A stretch of 64,000 bases of DNA from Tenodera sinensis (GCA_030765045.1 CM060961.1:95271135-95335134), one strand, 5' to 3'; counted from the stretch's first letter, positions 35,660 to 50,060 are shown. Program-made: numbers and translations. Notes: generated from the letters alone by a model not told the origin.

Positions 35660-36131
35660 TGTCGTATAGAAATACAACTTCTGTGACATGCCAACGTAAA
35701 GCATCCCTAAGTAATATGATACCATCCCTCGTCCATGTTTACTTTGTAATTATTTTTAACTGGAAAACATAAATAACTTAACGCTCTTATATGAGTCAGC
35801 CTAGAAAGTGTGTGGACCTTGTTTTATTTTTTGTGCTGCGTAAGCAATTATCCCAACGGGGGAGTTAACGGCCCTAAAGCTATAAGACACCCCGTTGGAA
35901 ATTATTTGATGTTACTTATGTCCTGAACGTCGTTTGTGTAACGCTGGCAGACCTGTTGCCAGTATTCAACGAGGACTTTACTAAATTCTTCGAGTTTTAC
36001 TAATAAACTTCTTCTCACCTTTGAATTGTGCCTGATTAATTGCTGAGCTGCCTTGTTCTCGAGCTAAGGCTCGGGGCTTACCTACAATCCCAAAATCTAT
36101 AGTCGTGTGTGCAAAACACCGTTACACGACA
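35660..36131 (+). repeat. 3' LTR
   Basis: 472 bp, identical to the 5' LTR except one base near 35934. The polyadenylation signal aataaa is at 36002-36007. It is followed by the atag duplication at 36132-36135. Confidence 0.95.
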
Positions 36132-36135
36132 ATAG

Positions 36136-37020
36136 TACATATACTTGAATCCAGCTATTTTGGTCTACGATACTTTGGGTAAGCCTAGATATTTGAGCAA
36201 TATATTTCAGTTCACTTCTATTTGCAATGTACCATGAAAATCTAGTGATATATCACAAGTAGCCACTCTCAGTATAGCACGCAAATTAATATCTGTTAAT
36301 CGCGATACAAGATTTTGTTTTGATTCAGTTTCTTTTCTTCTACAGATTTCTTAAATGCTTGAAATAATTCTGTCCCTGTTGTATGTCCCCTAAGTGGAAT
36401 GACTTCAAGCATATATTCTTGTATCGAGAGGTTGTTAGTAACTCCACGAATGAAAATTACCAATTGTGCTGTCAACGTTGTCAGTGCTTTCATCCAACGC
36501 GAGAGAAACGGACCTCGGTTTGTAGTTTTTTCTCGGTTATTTCTGCTATTTTACGTATCCTTCTCAGTATGGTTCGTGGGGATAATGCAATATTACTAAA
36601 AATATCATATTATTCAGGGCAAATTATGTTGGCAACTTTACTCTCACATTTTTTATGACATCTCCATCACTAAAACACTTCAGTGACTGAGCAATCTCCA
36701 AAGCAACAGCATAGCTGGCGTGAAGTTGTCTATCAATTATAATATTTGAATTAATATTAGGTGTATTATCTGAATATTGTTCTTTGAGCTGTTGCAGTTG
36801 GTTAGTCCGATCTAGACTCGAAAAAAATAAATAAATTGAATTAAGGACACTACGTCAGTGTTATGCTACTTTAAATCGTGGTGTAAATTTATGAATACAT
36901 GCTTGTGTATAATTGTATGGTGATCTTTATGACATTTATCATAATGCCGCTTGATGTTCCATTGATGAGTGCCTTTTTAATTTTAGAGCACAACAAACAC
37001 CTTACGTTCCTTACATGATG
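36136..37020 (-). pseudogene. hAT transposase remnants
   Basis: Minus-strand blocks in order. A BED-type zinc-finger-like piece lies near 36935-37015 (CLLC, then HYDKCH). Next, at about 36630-36735, come a piece with LHASYAVALEIAQSLKCFSDGDVIK-type residues and a following CPE-type block. The open frame at 36296-36493 holds TAQLVIFIRGV and LEVIPLRGHTTG, characteristic of hAT transposases of the ZBED/GTF2IRD2-like group. A last short piece near 36260-36290 resembles the C-terminal end (NLRAILRVAT). Most of the central RNase-H-like domain is missing and stops interrupt the frame. It is a dead, internally deleted transposase. Confidence 0.7.
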
Positions 37021-37323
37021 ACAGAAGAAATCATCAAAGTGCTATTCGAGATATCAAATTTAATAGACCAGGAATAATTAGATTCACTCTAATTCTATGA
37101 ATATACTAAGACTTTAAGTTAAATAAACTAATATCCTTCAAAGTTATAAATAAAGAAGTTTATCTAATTACACTTCGACAGACATGTTTAGAAGTGCAGG
37201 TAAATACGACAGGACAGTCCGCCCGTGATCGGTGAGTATGCAGTGCCAGTTAAGGCTGTGAGGGAGGGGGAGACAGAGACAGAGTAAGCGCTGCCTCATT
37301 GAGTACATGTTTGCCGATGCCTG

Positions 37324-37331
37324 TTTTAGAG
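37324..37331. repeat. hAT target-site duplication, right
   Basis: Exact copy of ttttagag at 27904-27911. Confidence 0.85.
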
Positions 37332-37436
37332 GGAAAACGTGTTACTTGCCGTAGAATCTGACTACGCCCAGAATCTTCCAGTTCAAAGATTATGACCACT
37401 CGATTTTACAAACGATTGCTGAGGCTGTACATCTTT
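37332..37436 (+). pseudogene. Decayed multicopy transposon-like gene, continuation after hAT
   Basis: Directly after the duplication the plus strand can be read for about 35 codons with one stop, in the frame of the gene that breaks off at 27911. The residues CYLP, NLTTPR and FQFKD weakly recall a conserved stretch in that family. The link rests mainly on continuity across the target duplication. Confidence 0.35.
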
Positions 37437-37494
37437 AATGTTCATATTCACAACGATGACTCGTTTTACGTTTTTAGCTTCTAACAAATCAATC

Positions 37495-38015
37495 TCAATT
37501 TTACATGGAAAATGTTTTGAAAATTTGGATTTTCTAAAAAATGACTAGCTATTTTGATTAAAATGCCATATGTTTAAGATATTTTTATCTCATATTAAAT
37601 GTATATTTTGAATTTTCTGTCTATAGTATGTGTAATCCTATTTGCTCTTGACGGATTTGGGATATCTGGCAAACTGTAAGAAATAGACCAAGTCTTAGCA
37701 TACAAAATGTAGACTTTGTTAAAACACAAGTTACGTCTAAATGCATTATTGTGGAGTGAACCATTTGGAGATATTCCTTGTTATTTGTGTAAGTTCTGCA
37801 ATACACAAACGCTTCTCAAATTGAAGGTGGTTATTCACTTTTTATCTCTTGGCCGTGCAAAATGAGCAGAACTTCAAAGCTTTAAAGGATTTGACTATCG
37901 TTCAAAGCTTACTGTATTCCCATATTCCCCTTGTACGTGCAAGAAAATTAAGAATAAGGTAATTTCTGCAAGCGTTTATGTCGACTAAGAAAGTCGTGTG
38001 AGTCAGATTTATAGA
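37495..38015 (-). repeat. FamA, 5' two thirds
   Basis: Minus-strand copy with catggaaaatgttttgaaaa, gattaaaatgccatatgttt, taatcctatttgctcttgac, ggagatattccttgttattt, and the 5' end near aagaaagtcgtgtgagtcag. The (CA)n side is missing. Confidence 0.8.
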
Positions 38016-38919
38016 ATAGTTTCTGCAGAATAAGGAAAGTCTCTGAGTGTCACACACCGGATTTTTTCTTCTTTCATTTGCATCAGGAGTACAATATTCT
38101 CTGCTCTGCGCCTCCATATTGGGTCGTGAGTAAGCGTATGGTTGTGGAAACTTTGAGACTAAGATGCCAGAAAAGGGTGTAATGGTCATGCCATAATTTA
38201 ATTTTAATTTTCAGGGACCACATACCAAAACTGGTAATATCGGGTGGCTTTGTTACAAAAGCTAACTGCACAATATGGGGATGGTGATGGTGACCGGAGG
38301 GTAAAGCCATAAAACACACCCACACTGGCCCGCTACCGACCCTTAGTGTCAAGTTTAATCAAGGTTAATATCATTGGTTAATGGAATTCCGAGGTGCTTC
38401 CAACAATACGTGAATTAGTAGTCAATGGCATTCCGTAACGTCCCTAAAGATGGCGTAGCTCTGGAGTCCTCTTACTTGCGTGTATAGGTAGAGCAGGAAT
38501 TTAAATGGACGAAGCCACGTTTGTTAAGATACACCATAGTGCGGTATCAAAAGAATCGCTCTGGAAATGCTCAGGTACTGCGACCACTCGGAGTGACCTG
38601 CAGATGTGTCACAATACACACGAATTTCTCTATCCATCAGAGTATCACATAATCCTTTATGCAGGAGAAATGTGCACATTACTATGTGGGTATGACTATA
38701 TAACCTAATCTCAAAAACCACTCCACTGATTTTAATAATTCGTTCATCATTGAAAATCCCATTATATCAGACGGACATTATCTATAAAACACTCTGCAAT
38801 TTTGTTTTATGAGCTACTGAAAGAGAAAAAGGGGTTTATAAAGCACATTGGAGATATAAAGCAACAAGTTTGCGAAGAAGGGTTTGGTTTTTATTTCAGA
38901 ACGCTATGGAGTAAAAAAT
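38016..38919. other. No feature seen
   Basis: No shared repeat or gene that I can support. The ORFs here (for example 38083-38352 minus) have no domain signature. Confidence 0.4.
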
Positions 38920-39682
38920 AATCGGATGTGTTGCATTCACATAACTTCCTCTTTTCTTGTACTAACCATTCTTACAAGCTCTTATTCCTATATCTTCTTC
39001 GTGTTAGTTGAGATAAACATTTGTACAAATTATCTTATTCCTCACTTCCTTGTAGGTGTAAGCGGAATGTTAGAATACAGTAGGTTTTGAGCGATAGTCA
39101 AATATTTGAAAGCTTTGAGATCCCGTTCTCTTTGCACACTTAACCTATAAAAAATGAACAACGATGTTCCATTTCACGAAAGTTTTAAGTTTTTCGAAAC
39201 TCACAAACACCACCAGTAATATCTATGAAATGGTTCACCCTACAAGAAAATTTATTCGGACATAAATTATGTATTTTAGCAAGATCTAAATTTTTTGTGC
39301 AGTATAATTTGGTCTATCTCTAACAATTTAATATCTCAAACATGTCATTTTAATCAAAATCGTTAGAGCCATTTTCAAGAAAATCAAAATTTTCGAAAAA
39401 TTTTCCATACAAAGGGTAGTTTACGTTGGGGCTGTTTTCTTCAAAATCTTCGTGTCGTATCCTTGAAAGACATTAAGCTTAAATACTAACTTTGATTTTT
39501 AACCTACTTTTCGTTTTTGAGGTTATGCTATCCACAGACTGGCAGACACACAGAGACACACACACGGACCTTTTTCTAAAAATGATTTTTTTGGCGTTCA
39601 GGGGATCTCAAAACATATATTTCCGGTGAAATTTCGACATCGCGTCTTTGGGTGGGTAGAGTAAGTAGAGAAAGTAATAACA
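38920..39682 (+). repeat. FamA, near full length
   Basis: Plus-strand copy from ggatgtgttgcattcacata to the end motif gtagagaaagtaataaca. The (CA)n position holds only cacagagacacacacacgga. Confidence 0.88.
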
Positions 39683-40604
39683 TAAACAAGAAACGCATTA
39701 CAAGTCTTGCTTTATTGGCGTTATAGATTATAATCAAGATCTTTGGCAGGGTGTGTTAAATAACTGTATAAAGAGAAGAAACTGCGTCCAACTAAACTTC
39801 GAAATCAATCAGCTGATGTTCTATAAGAGGTAGAATCAGGACTGAAAATTTCAATGCCATAACCGGGATTTGAACGGCGGATCTTCCGCTTATGTGTTTA
39901 AAAACACGAGCATTATATCTGTTGGCATATATATATAAATAATGATATTCTATAATTTTACACAATAACTACTGTGTGAATGATAAGCAAATTTGAGCTT
40001 GCTATAATGTTTCTGTAAATTATCACTATAAAGGTAAGTTAACACTCGCTCGAGGTTGTGCAAAATGGCAACGGACAGTCTACATCTTGGCTCAAAATGT
40101 TGCAACTCATATTTCAGTTACAGTTTCCTCCTATGATTTGTTTGTATAGTCACCATTATTTTCGTACATCACAAAGAAGAAAATTATTTTACTCTATATA
40201 AATATTCTACTATATTTCAATATGTTGAGTAAAAATAATTCGTTTTGTGTAACATAATTTTAATATTTTAATAAACTGTTTTTATTCTAAATTTAGTTTA
40301 AAAAGTACAAAGACTTTTATCCGAAATATCTAGCAAAACTTTTGAGTAAGCATTTAATGCTTTTTGACAAAACAGAGCTAATGTATGAAAAAGCTAAGGC
40401 AAAGAGAAAACTGAGTTTTCCCAAGTTCGGTACTTGTTCAGGACATCTCAGTTTCATGTTCATCTTTCTACTATCTATCGCTGCTCGTGTGTTGTTCTTG
40501 TGACTCTTGGCTCCTTTTCAGGGATTTGCGCCCTTTCTCTTCTTTATTGCGCGAGGGTGGCCGTAGGTATATCGTGCTTTTAGTCATCCTTATACCCATT
40601 TTTA
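39683..40604. other. Mostly unique; one tRNA-like SINE remnant
   Basis: At about 39845-39925 the minus strand has a good B box, gttcaaatccc, preceded by an anticodon-arm-like stretch. The A box is weak. The rest is AT-rich with no feature. Confidence 0.35.
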
Positions 40605-40975
40605 CTTTCTCTACTGGTAAGTAGGGGAAGTATTGTATTTCACCCAAAAATTCGATGTCGAGATTTCACCGGAAACATATGTTTTGAGACCCCCTGAATC
40701 CAAAAAAAAAAAAAAAAAAAGCATTTTTAGAAAAAGGTCCGTGTGCGTGTGTGGGTCAGTCTGTGGACAGCATAACTCAAAAACGAAAAGTCGGTTAAAA
40801 ACCAAAGTTGGTATTTAAGTTTAATGTCTTTCAAGGATGCGACACGAAGATTTTGAAAAAATAGCCCTACCCTAAACTACCCTTTATATGGAAAAATTTT
40901 CGAAAATTGTTATTTTCTTGAAAATGGCTCTAACGATTTTGATTAAAATGCCATATGTTTTAGATATTTTGCGTT
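40605..40975 (-). repeat. FamA, 3' part
   Basis: Minus-strand copy starting tttactttctctactggtaa, with an A-run of 18 at about 40701 and no long TG tract. It ends abruptly at catatgttttagatattttg, where unrelated sequence starts. Confidence 0.88.
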
Positions 40976-41503
40976 ACTTTTAGTATTTGACTACGACCAT
41001 CGAGCATTCAACACGGTAGAAATTAAGTGTCCCTTCATGCTAGCCGTGTATAGGACAACTATATTTTCAACTTGAGTTATAGAAAATGGTTACTTTCAAT
41101 TCAACTATTTCAAACTTTAAGCACTGCATAAATATTTTTAAATTCACAAATTTCTGAAGATTTCCTGAAAATTGCAACCTAATATGTTATAAAATATCCT
41201 CCAAGAACAATTTTGAAAGGTGAAAGATGGTGAAGAAACACTATTGAGGAAAACAGACCTTAAAAGTTTAACGCTGTGATTTATCCAATTGGTAAAGGAC
41301 CAATTAAATATTCGTGTTAGCTTTAAAATGTTTTAAATTAAAAAAATAATAAAGTAGCATGAAATTACAAGAAATAAGTATGATAAAGCTGAAAAAAAGG
41401 TGCAGTTTTTACCAAATTTCACCAATACATTACCGTAAATAACAAATCTTAGCAGGAATACTATGTTTAAAATAAGAATAACAACAATAGAAAAAACAGA
41501 AAA
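40976..41503. other. No feature seen
   Basis: AT-rich sequence leading into an (AAT)n array. Confidence 0.4.
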
Positions 41504-42377
<874 letters not shown>

Positions 42378-42381
42378 ATAA

Positions 42382-43124
42382 TAAATTTTTTGACAAAACG
42401 CAATAATGACTCGTTTATTTCATACCATTTTGTGACTCTCATGGTGGAAATAGATATGCTTATACCATAGTAGTAAAATTGCGTGTATATTTCCGTCTTG
42501 CTTTCTAAACTTCGAAAGCGATTTTCACAAAACTTCAGTTTGTGATTCAACTCCTTAGTCTCATGACCTTCAATACAGATCGTTGTTTCGCATCGCGGAG
42601 AAGGATACCTAGCTTAAATATAATAGAGGAAGAAGAGGGAAAAGGAAAAGTGGGGAGAACAAACGTTCTTTCAAAATTATAATAAAGAAGAATCATATGA
42701 TATGCAAAATATACTTATTCGGTATGTTTGAGCTTCAGATATGATTTATACTAGATTAATTTCTGGTGCATATTCGGTATTGAAATGATGTAGTGCCCTT
42801 CAGTGGACTCTGATAAATTTCTGTCGTATGTGATCAACATTCGTGCGATTGATTTCATCCCATACGTTATTTCAAACTTCCGGTTAAATTGGGCTGTTGA
42901 TTGAAAACAAATTAAATAAAAATTGCGATCCCAGCCCCATTATGTGGCACTACAGAATCGAGTTAATTGGGTCATGGAATCGATTTTAAATCTATATTCG
43001 CAACGTTTTGTAGCCGGAGGATAAGCGGCCTGCCTTTTTAATGTCAGCAGATTAGAGTTTTGTGGAGAAACAGGTGGACTGTTAGTTTGTGTTCTAGAAA
43101 AAAATGCTTATTTTGTTAGTGCGT
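42382..43124. other. No feature seen
   Basis: Unique-looking AT-rich DNA. Confidence 0.4.
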
Positions 43125-43300
43125 TGTAACAAAATGAGAATTCGACGAATCCCAGTCCTGACGCCAGTGTGACAAAACCATAAAATCCAGTCCAATTACA
43201 TTTTTCTCATTTTATTTTCTTCTGAACCTTATCGACAAAAACACAGTTCTCTTTTACTGAGTCTACATACAGTGTACAGTCCTCTCCAGGCAGCTCCAGT
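43125..43300 (+). mobile_element. LTR-B 5' fragment
   Basis: Starts tgtaacaaaatgagaattcg, runs through gacgccagtgtgacaaaacc and acacagttctcttttactga, then loses similarity. It shares the long 5' extension with the 22.9-23.2 kb copy. Confidence 0.6.
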
Positions 43301-43370
43301 AGTGTGTCGAGTCTTCGAGTTTGGAAATTAGGACATCCGTTCGTCACTTTGGCCTGGATGCCTATGTTGT

Positions 43371-43415
43371 GAACTAGAACTAAAATGATTACAGTGATTC
43401 ATTTTAGTTCTAGTC
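43371..43415. repeat. Short perfect inverted repeat
   Basis: The arms actagaactaaaatga and tcattttagttctagt enclose a ~9-base loop. It lies just past the LTR-B fragment. Confidence 0.85.
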
Positions 43416-44090
43416 CAAAATTTAATAAAACATCACAAGAACACATTTTCTGCAGATGTACTGAAGTTAAATTTGCAATGTTTGCCCATTAATGTTGAAG
43501 GATTGCTGAAATGTTGCTTTTTAAATCTGTGAGATGAGTGAGGTAAGAGGAGACATTGCTGCCACGTCCTTTGGACAGCAACGGAAGCTCATGACTAATT
43601 TAATTCTCATACCATCTATACAAGCACGCCTGAGGTTTAGGTGACCCTTCGCGCAGGTTTAGCTGAAGGTGGGTATTTACTTTTGTGAAAGGTAGTACAT
43701 CCAGTTGTAGTATGCATGACCATCATTCCTCTGTTACAATGTTAACATAGCAGAGGTTTTGCCTGAGAAATAGCGGATGATGTTATTACTCGTTGATCTT
43801 AAAGGTTACCTATCATTGGGTTTTGTAATTTTTTACACTAAATGCACTCACGTTCTTTCCAACGTGCATACTTCCAGACTCTGTGAGGGACAGGGAATTA
43901 TTCTGGTTAAAGGAAAATTCTCAACTCCAGCCGGGAATCAAACCCGGTACATCTGGGTTGAGTAGCCAGAACGCTGGCCACTTGATTGCAAAGATGGTCT
44001 AAGGATTGTTATTTGGTAAGGAGATAGCTGGACATTCATTCATGGTAGTTAACTCGGAGAGTAACGCGCTAATAGCGGTTTAAACCTATG
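43416..44090. other. Mostly unique; one tRNA-like SINE remnant
   Basis: At about 43915-43985 the minus strand has a B-box-like gggtttgattcccggctgga preceded by gtggccagcgttctggctac. This resembles a tRNA-derived SINE head. Nothing else is supportable. Confidence 0.4.
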
Positions 44091-44091
44091 T

Positions 44092-44630
<539 letters not shown>

Positions 44631-45904
44631 TAGTTCGTTAATTAAAACGTACAACTATATATCCATGTTTAAAAATACCATTACATATTTTACCATTTAA
44701 TTTGATTACAAGCAGTGGATTTTTAGAGACAGTAAAAGATGTTAACTTTCTCAACATTGCAGCGTAGTGAGAGCTGTCATGAAAAGTTTCTGGAGCTACT
44801 TCTTAAACTGTTCATTCAAGTTATTGGAGAGGTACTTGAATCTCTTACACAGTACATCTTGCAGTGTTGTAGAAATAAATATAAAGAAAGCTGCAGTGAA
44901 ATACGAAGTCACATAATGAGAACTGGAGTGAGTGAGTGAGTGTATTGGGTTTAAGGGCCCGTCGACAACTTGGTCATTAGGGCCCATGAGAACTGGAAGC
45001 TAGAGTTTAAAATACATAACTAAAACATTAGAATAAGAAGAATAAAACAACCAGTAAAAACGCAAAGGACAATTGCATTTCTCTATAGTGTATTAAGAAA
45101 CAACAAAATGTTCAGATAAAGATCATCGTTAACATACGCTCCAAAAGAATATCTCTTAAAATGATTTACGAAGTTTAAGGGGAAAACATTGTGACATGAA
45201 GACATATCATTTGAGGTAGTGGCGGTGAAAATTTACTGTTTAAACCTTAATCACTTAAAACATTTTCCTCTTTTTTGATGGCGGGGGGGGGGCGGGAGAG
45301 GCTATGCAAGAGAAAGTGTGTAGAGAAGACAGACACGTGTTTAAAAAGTAGATGGATAAATGTTAATCCTATAGTTTCCTTGAGCAAACGAGAAACAAAA
45401 CAATGACCACTTAGCATTTCCAGGTGTAGGTTTAAGTAGCGAAACGTTCAAATGAAGAACACTGGATATATCAGAAATGCCTAATATTGCGGGAAAGGTT
45501 GTTTGGTATAAAGCTGTATCCTTTAGTTAATCACACAGGATTCTCATAGGAAGCGTTGTGCATATTTGTACAGTCTTATTTCTGACTCCTGGCCTGCTGC
45601 CGTGGGACCGCGCGCTGCTGCCGGCCTAGTTGAATATTCACAGAGCCTTAACTCGTGCTCATAGTGTGCCTGCAATTCAAGCGCTTCGATTTACATGCGT
45701 ACGATAACCACATACCTTTACTACAGAAGGTGCTGCAACTAATGTCCTTGTGCTGCCACGCATCTTTCACACCTTTTAAGAAAATTGGCATTGACACGCA
45801 TTAATTCTTCTTCCGAAATTACAGTAATTTACTTTCTGATTTTGTACTTCAGATCTCTCAGTGTATATTGAATGCTAATATTATTTATGGGGAAACTTAA
45901 AAAA
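44631..45904. other. No gene; SINE-B head fragment
   Basis: At about 44928-44990, tgagtgagtgagtgtattgg, aagggcccgtcgacaacttg and gtcattagggcc match the SINE-B head. The rest, including the ORF at 44739-44939, has no recognisable family. Confidence 0.45.
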
Positions 45905-46573
45905 CTCTGATGCGTTGCATTCACATGACTTTCTCTACTCTTGTATTAAACATTCCTACAAACTCTTATTCCTACAGAAATAACCTTATTGCTTATTTCC
46001 TTGCAGGTGCAAGGAAAATATTAGATTACACTAGAGTTTCAGCGGTAGGGATCCCGTTCTTTGCACGTTTAAAATATGAAAAAATGAACAGCGATCTTGC
46101 ATTTCACGAAGTTTTTATTTTTCCGAAACTGACACAAATGACTAGGAATATCTCCGAAATGGTTCTCTCTACCAAAAATGTATTTGCAAATAAATTGTGT
46201 GTTTTAGCAAGATTTACATTTTTGTATACTAAGAATTTGTCCATCTCTTAGGGTTTACGAGTTATTCAAAAGTCATCGAGAGTAAACAGGACTACATAGG
46301 CTATAGCCAAAAAATTCAAAATATGCGTTTCATTTGTCAAACAAACATCTTATACATACGAGATTTTAATCAAAATTGCTAGAGACATTTTCAAGAAAAT
46401 GAAAATTTTCGAGAAATGTTCCATGTAAATGTTCCATCGGGCTATTTTCTTCAAAATCTTCGTGTCGCATCCTTGAAAGACATTAAACTTAAATAGCGAT
46501 TTTGGTCTTCAACCGACTTTTTGTTTTTGAGTTATGCTGTCCACTGACTGACTGACAGACAGATACAGACTGA

Positions 46574-46627
<54 letters not shown>

Positions 46628-46752
46628 AACACACACAAACGCGCGCGCAGTTTTTTCTAAAAAAATCGTTTGTTTTTTTATTCTTGGGCTCGACATGGAA
46701 TTTTTGGAATACAATACTTCCCCTACTTACCAATAGAGAAAGTAAAAGGTGC
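45905..46752 (+). repeat. FamA, near full length
   Basis: Plus-strand copy from gatgcgttgcattcacatga to agagaaagtaaaagg. (CA)n with variants covers 46574-46645. Confidence 0.9.
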
Positions 46753-47639
46753 ATCAGCCCGCATTACAATAACAGAACATCGGCATAGTCAACAGTGATC
46801 AACGGCAATGAATTACAGATCGATTCCGAGTGAAGTGTGAAAAACAAATGAACACCGGTACTACAGTAGGTATGCATGACTAGCTTGAAAGTAAACTGAA
46901 TGATTTGCAATTAGATCTTTAACAAGCAGCTGATATGACATGATGGTTGATTACATAATATCCTGGCCTGTGGCTATGAAAACCCAGGAGGGTTCAATGT
47001 CGTAGATACAAGGCGTGCAAATATGATCCACACGCTGAATGTAATAACCAGCTAGTATAAATAAAGTAACATCAGTAATCAACATTGAGTGGAGCTGTGG
47101 ATTAGGCTTTTTCAAAGCAGATATGTGTCTGTAATCATTTTTTGTAGATTTGGCAAAAAGAATAACATTTCATTTTGAGCGACAAATATTGTGTAAGTCA
47201 ACTATATATACACTGATGCTCTACCATAACTGTCTCACTCAGCTATCCCCAGCGATCCAAATCTCAATCCGGCCACCTTTTGGTTCTGAAGTTACCTTTA
47301 TTATGTGATTTTATATACATTTTGTAATACTTTAGTTTTGTTTATAATTTTAATATTATTATTCCTGTTGTATTGAAATTTTGTAGTTTAATATAATTTC
47401 ATTTTTTTAAGAAAAGTTAATTCCAACTTTATTTTTAACTTAACCATATTTTCTGACACACCAAAAAATGTTAACTCCAAAATCCTATGTTACAAGAAAT
47501 TACGTATACTCAAAGTTGCCAACGCTGCATAGTGAACGAGAGAATGGCGTACATGTCCTCATATTCTAATATTTATTTATCACATTAGTAGTCTTCTTGT
47601 CACTTCCCATTATGAACTTACAGTAAGAAAAGCAGGAGG
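46753..47639. other. No feature seen
   Basis: No shared repeat or gene supported. Confidence 0.4.
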
Positions 47640-48003
47640 TAGCTACTGTATTCCACCCAAGAAGTAAAAACCGGGAAGTTAGTGGAAGTATAAGCACGTC
47701 AAGTCCGTAAATTACGAACCACCAACCTCCAAGGATACAACACGAATACCAAAAAGAAAGAAAGAAAAAAAAAAAAAGAGAGATAAAAGACTCCTTTACA
47801 CCAAAATACATTTTACATAGAAACATTTCCGAAAATAATGAATTTCTCAAAAACGGCTTTAGTCATTGTCACTAAAATACCATAGGTTTAAGATATTTTG
47901 GTGAAAAATGAAATACATAGTTTCAATTTTCTTGGAACAGCCTCTGAAGTGTTCTTTTGCAACATGGTTAAACCGTAAGAGAGACAAAACCTTATTGCAC
48001 AAA
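47640..48003 (-). repeat. FamA, diverged partial copy
   Basis: Minus-strand matches: ctgtattccacccaagaagt, ccaaggatacaacacgaata, catagaaacatttccgaaaa, cctctgaagtgttcttttgc. It directly abuts the next, plus-strand copy, giving a tail-to-head inverted pair. Confidence 0.7.
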
Positions 48004-48007
48004 GAAA

Positions 48008-48877
48008 GGGGAAAAAATCTGATGTGTTGCACTCACATGACTTTCTCCACTCTTGTACTAACCATTCTAACTCTTATTCCTGTAACTCCATGTTAGTTAA
48101 GATAAGCATTCCTAGAAATTATCTTACTGCTTATTTCCTTGTAGGTGCAAGGGGGATATTAGAATACAGTAGGCTTTGTGCAACTAACTTGACTAATCTT
48201 TTTGACCTTTGAGATTCCGTTCTCTTTGCACGATTAACATAAAAAGATGAACAACGTTGTTGCATTTCGCTAAAGTTCTAAGTTTTCCGAAACTCACACA
48301 CATAACAAGGAATATCTCCAAAATGGTTCACCCTACAAGAAAATTTATTGAGGCATAAATTGTTTATTTTAGCAAGATCTACATTTTTTGTATAGTATAA
48401 TTTGGTCTATCTGTAACAGTTAACAGTTATGCAAAAGTCGTCCAAAGTAAATACGACTACAGGGGCTAAAGCCAGAAAATTCAAGATATACATTTCATTT
48501 GTCATCAAAATGTCTCAAACATATGACATTTTAATCAAAATCGTTTAGGCCATTTTCAAGGAAATAAAAATTTTCGAAAAATCTCCCATGTATAGGGTAG
48601 TGTAGGGTGGGACTATTTTCTTCAAAATCTTTGTGTCGCATCCTTGAAAGACATTAAACTTAAATATCAAGTTTGGCTTTTAACCGACTTTTCGGTTTTG
48701 AGTTATGCTGTCCGCAGACTGACAGACACACAGACAGACACACACACGGACCTTTTTCTAAATTTTTTTTTTTTATTCAGGGGGCCTCAAAACATATATT
48801 TCCGGTGAAATCTCGACATCGAATTTTTGGGTGGAATACAATACTTCCCCTACTTACCAGTAGAGAAAGTAAAAATG
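48008..48877 (+). repeat. FamA, full length
   Basis: The clearest copy, about 870 bp, from atctgatgtgttgcactcac to ccagtagagaaagtaaaa. Its (CA)n is very short (cacacagacagacacacaca), so the element exists without a long tract. Confidence 0.92.
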
Positions 48878-48930
48878 CGACACAGAGGTCATTAAACTAC
48901 ACAATGTATTTCAAATAATTCTTTCTCCTC

Positions 48931-49735
<805 letters not shown>

Positions 49736-49799
49736 TTATTTCTTCTGGAACTCTTTCTGAGACAATCCTTGTTAATTGGTTTCAATCTTCAACTACTTA

Positions 49800-50060
49800 T
49801 ACTGTTCTCTAATAGGAAGTCGTTATTCGTTTCTTTTTCTCTTGACCAAGCTAGGAGCATGGGATTTCAAAACCACCAAATATTGACCACCCCTTAAAAG
49901 TTGACTGTTTAGGTCTAGTGTATTCTGCTGTTTCCTTTGTGTCTAAAAGGAGAAATGCAATAAAACAATTTCTAAAAACGTTTATCTCTTTAACACGGGG
50001 TAAAAGAACAGCACACACTTGTAAAACCAGTTGATACAGGAGTAGAGAAAGTTGTGTGTG
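49800..50060 (-). repeat. FamA 5' third, followed by a GT tract
   Basis: Minus-strand matches include gaagtcgttattcgtttct, aaaacaatttctaaaaacgt and ggagtagagaaagttgtgtg. A GT/GC-rich tract at 50054-50101 sits at the end. Confidence 0.7.

Larger units (their letters stand above)
28067..36131 (+). mobile_element. Ty3/gypsy endogenous retrovirus-like element with env
   Basis: Complete 8065-bp element: LTR, primer binding site, leader, gag, protease, reverse transcriptase/RNase H, integrase, env, polypurine tract, LTR. A 4-bp duplication flanks it. Domain order RT-RH-IN and a baculovirus-F-like env place it with errantivirus-type insect elements. The two LTRs differ at one of 472 positions, so insertion looks recent. 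Gag and pol nevertheless contain at least five frameshifts and several stops, and env is cut from its leader by a tandem array. As read, it could not make its own full set of proteins. Confidence 0.95.
27912..37323 (-). mobile_element. hAT transposon, internally deleted, split by the Ty3/gypsy element
   Basis: The left end ccggcatcggcaaacatg and the right end, read in reverse as caggcatcggcaaacatg, match over about 30 bases (27912-27942 and 37293-37323). Perfect 8-bp duplications flank them. Without the retroelement and its 4-bp duplication the element is about 1343 bp, shorter than typical autonomous hAT elements of 2.5-4 kb. It keeps minus-strand transposase pieces at 36140-37020. The CAGG-type termini and 8-bp duplication are hAT hallmarks. 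Confidence 0.85.
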
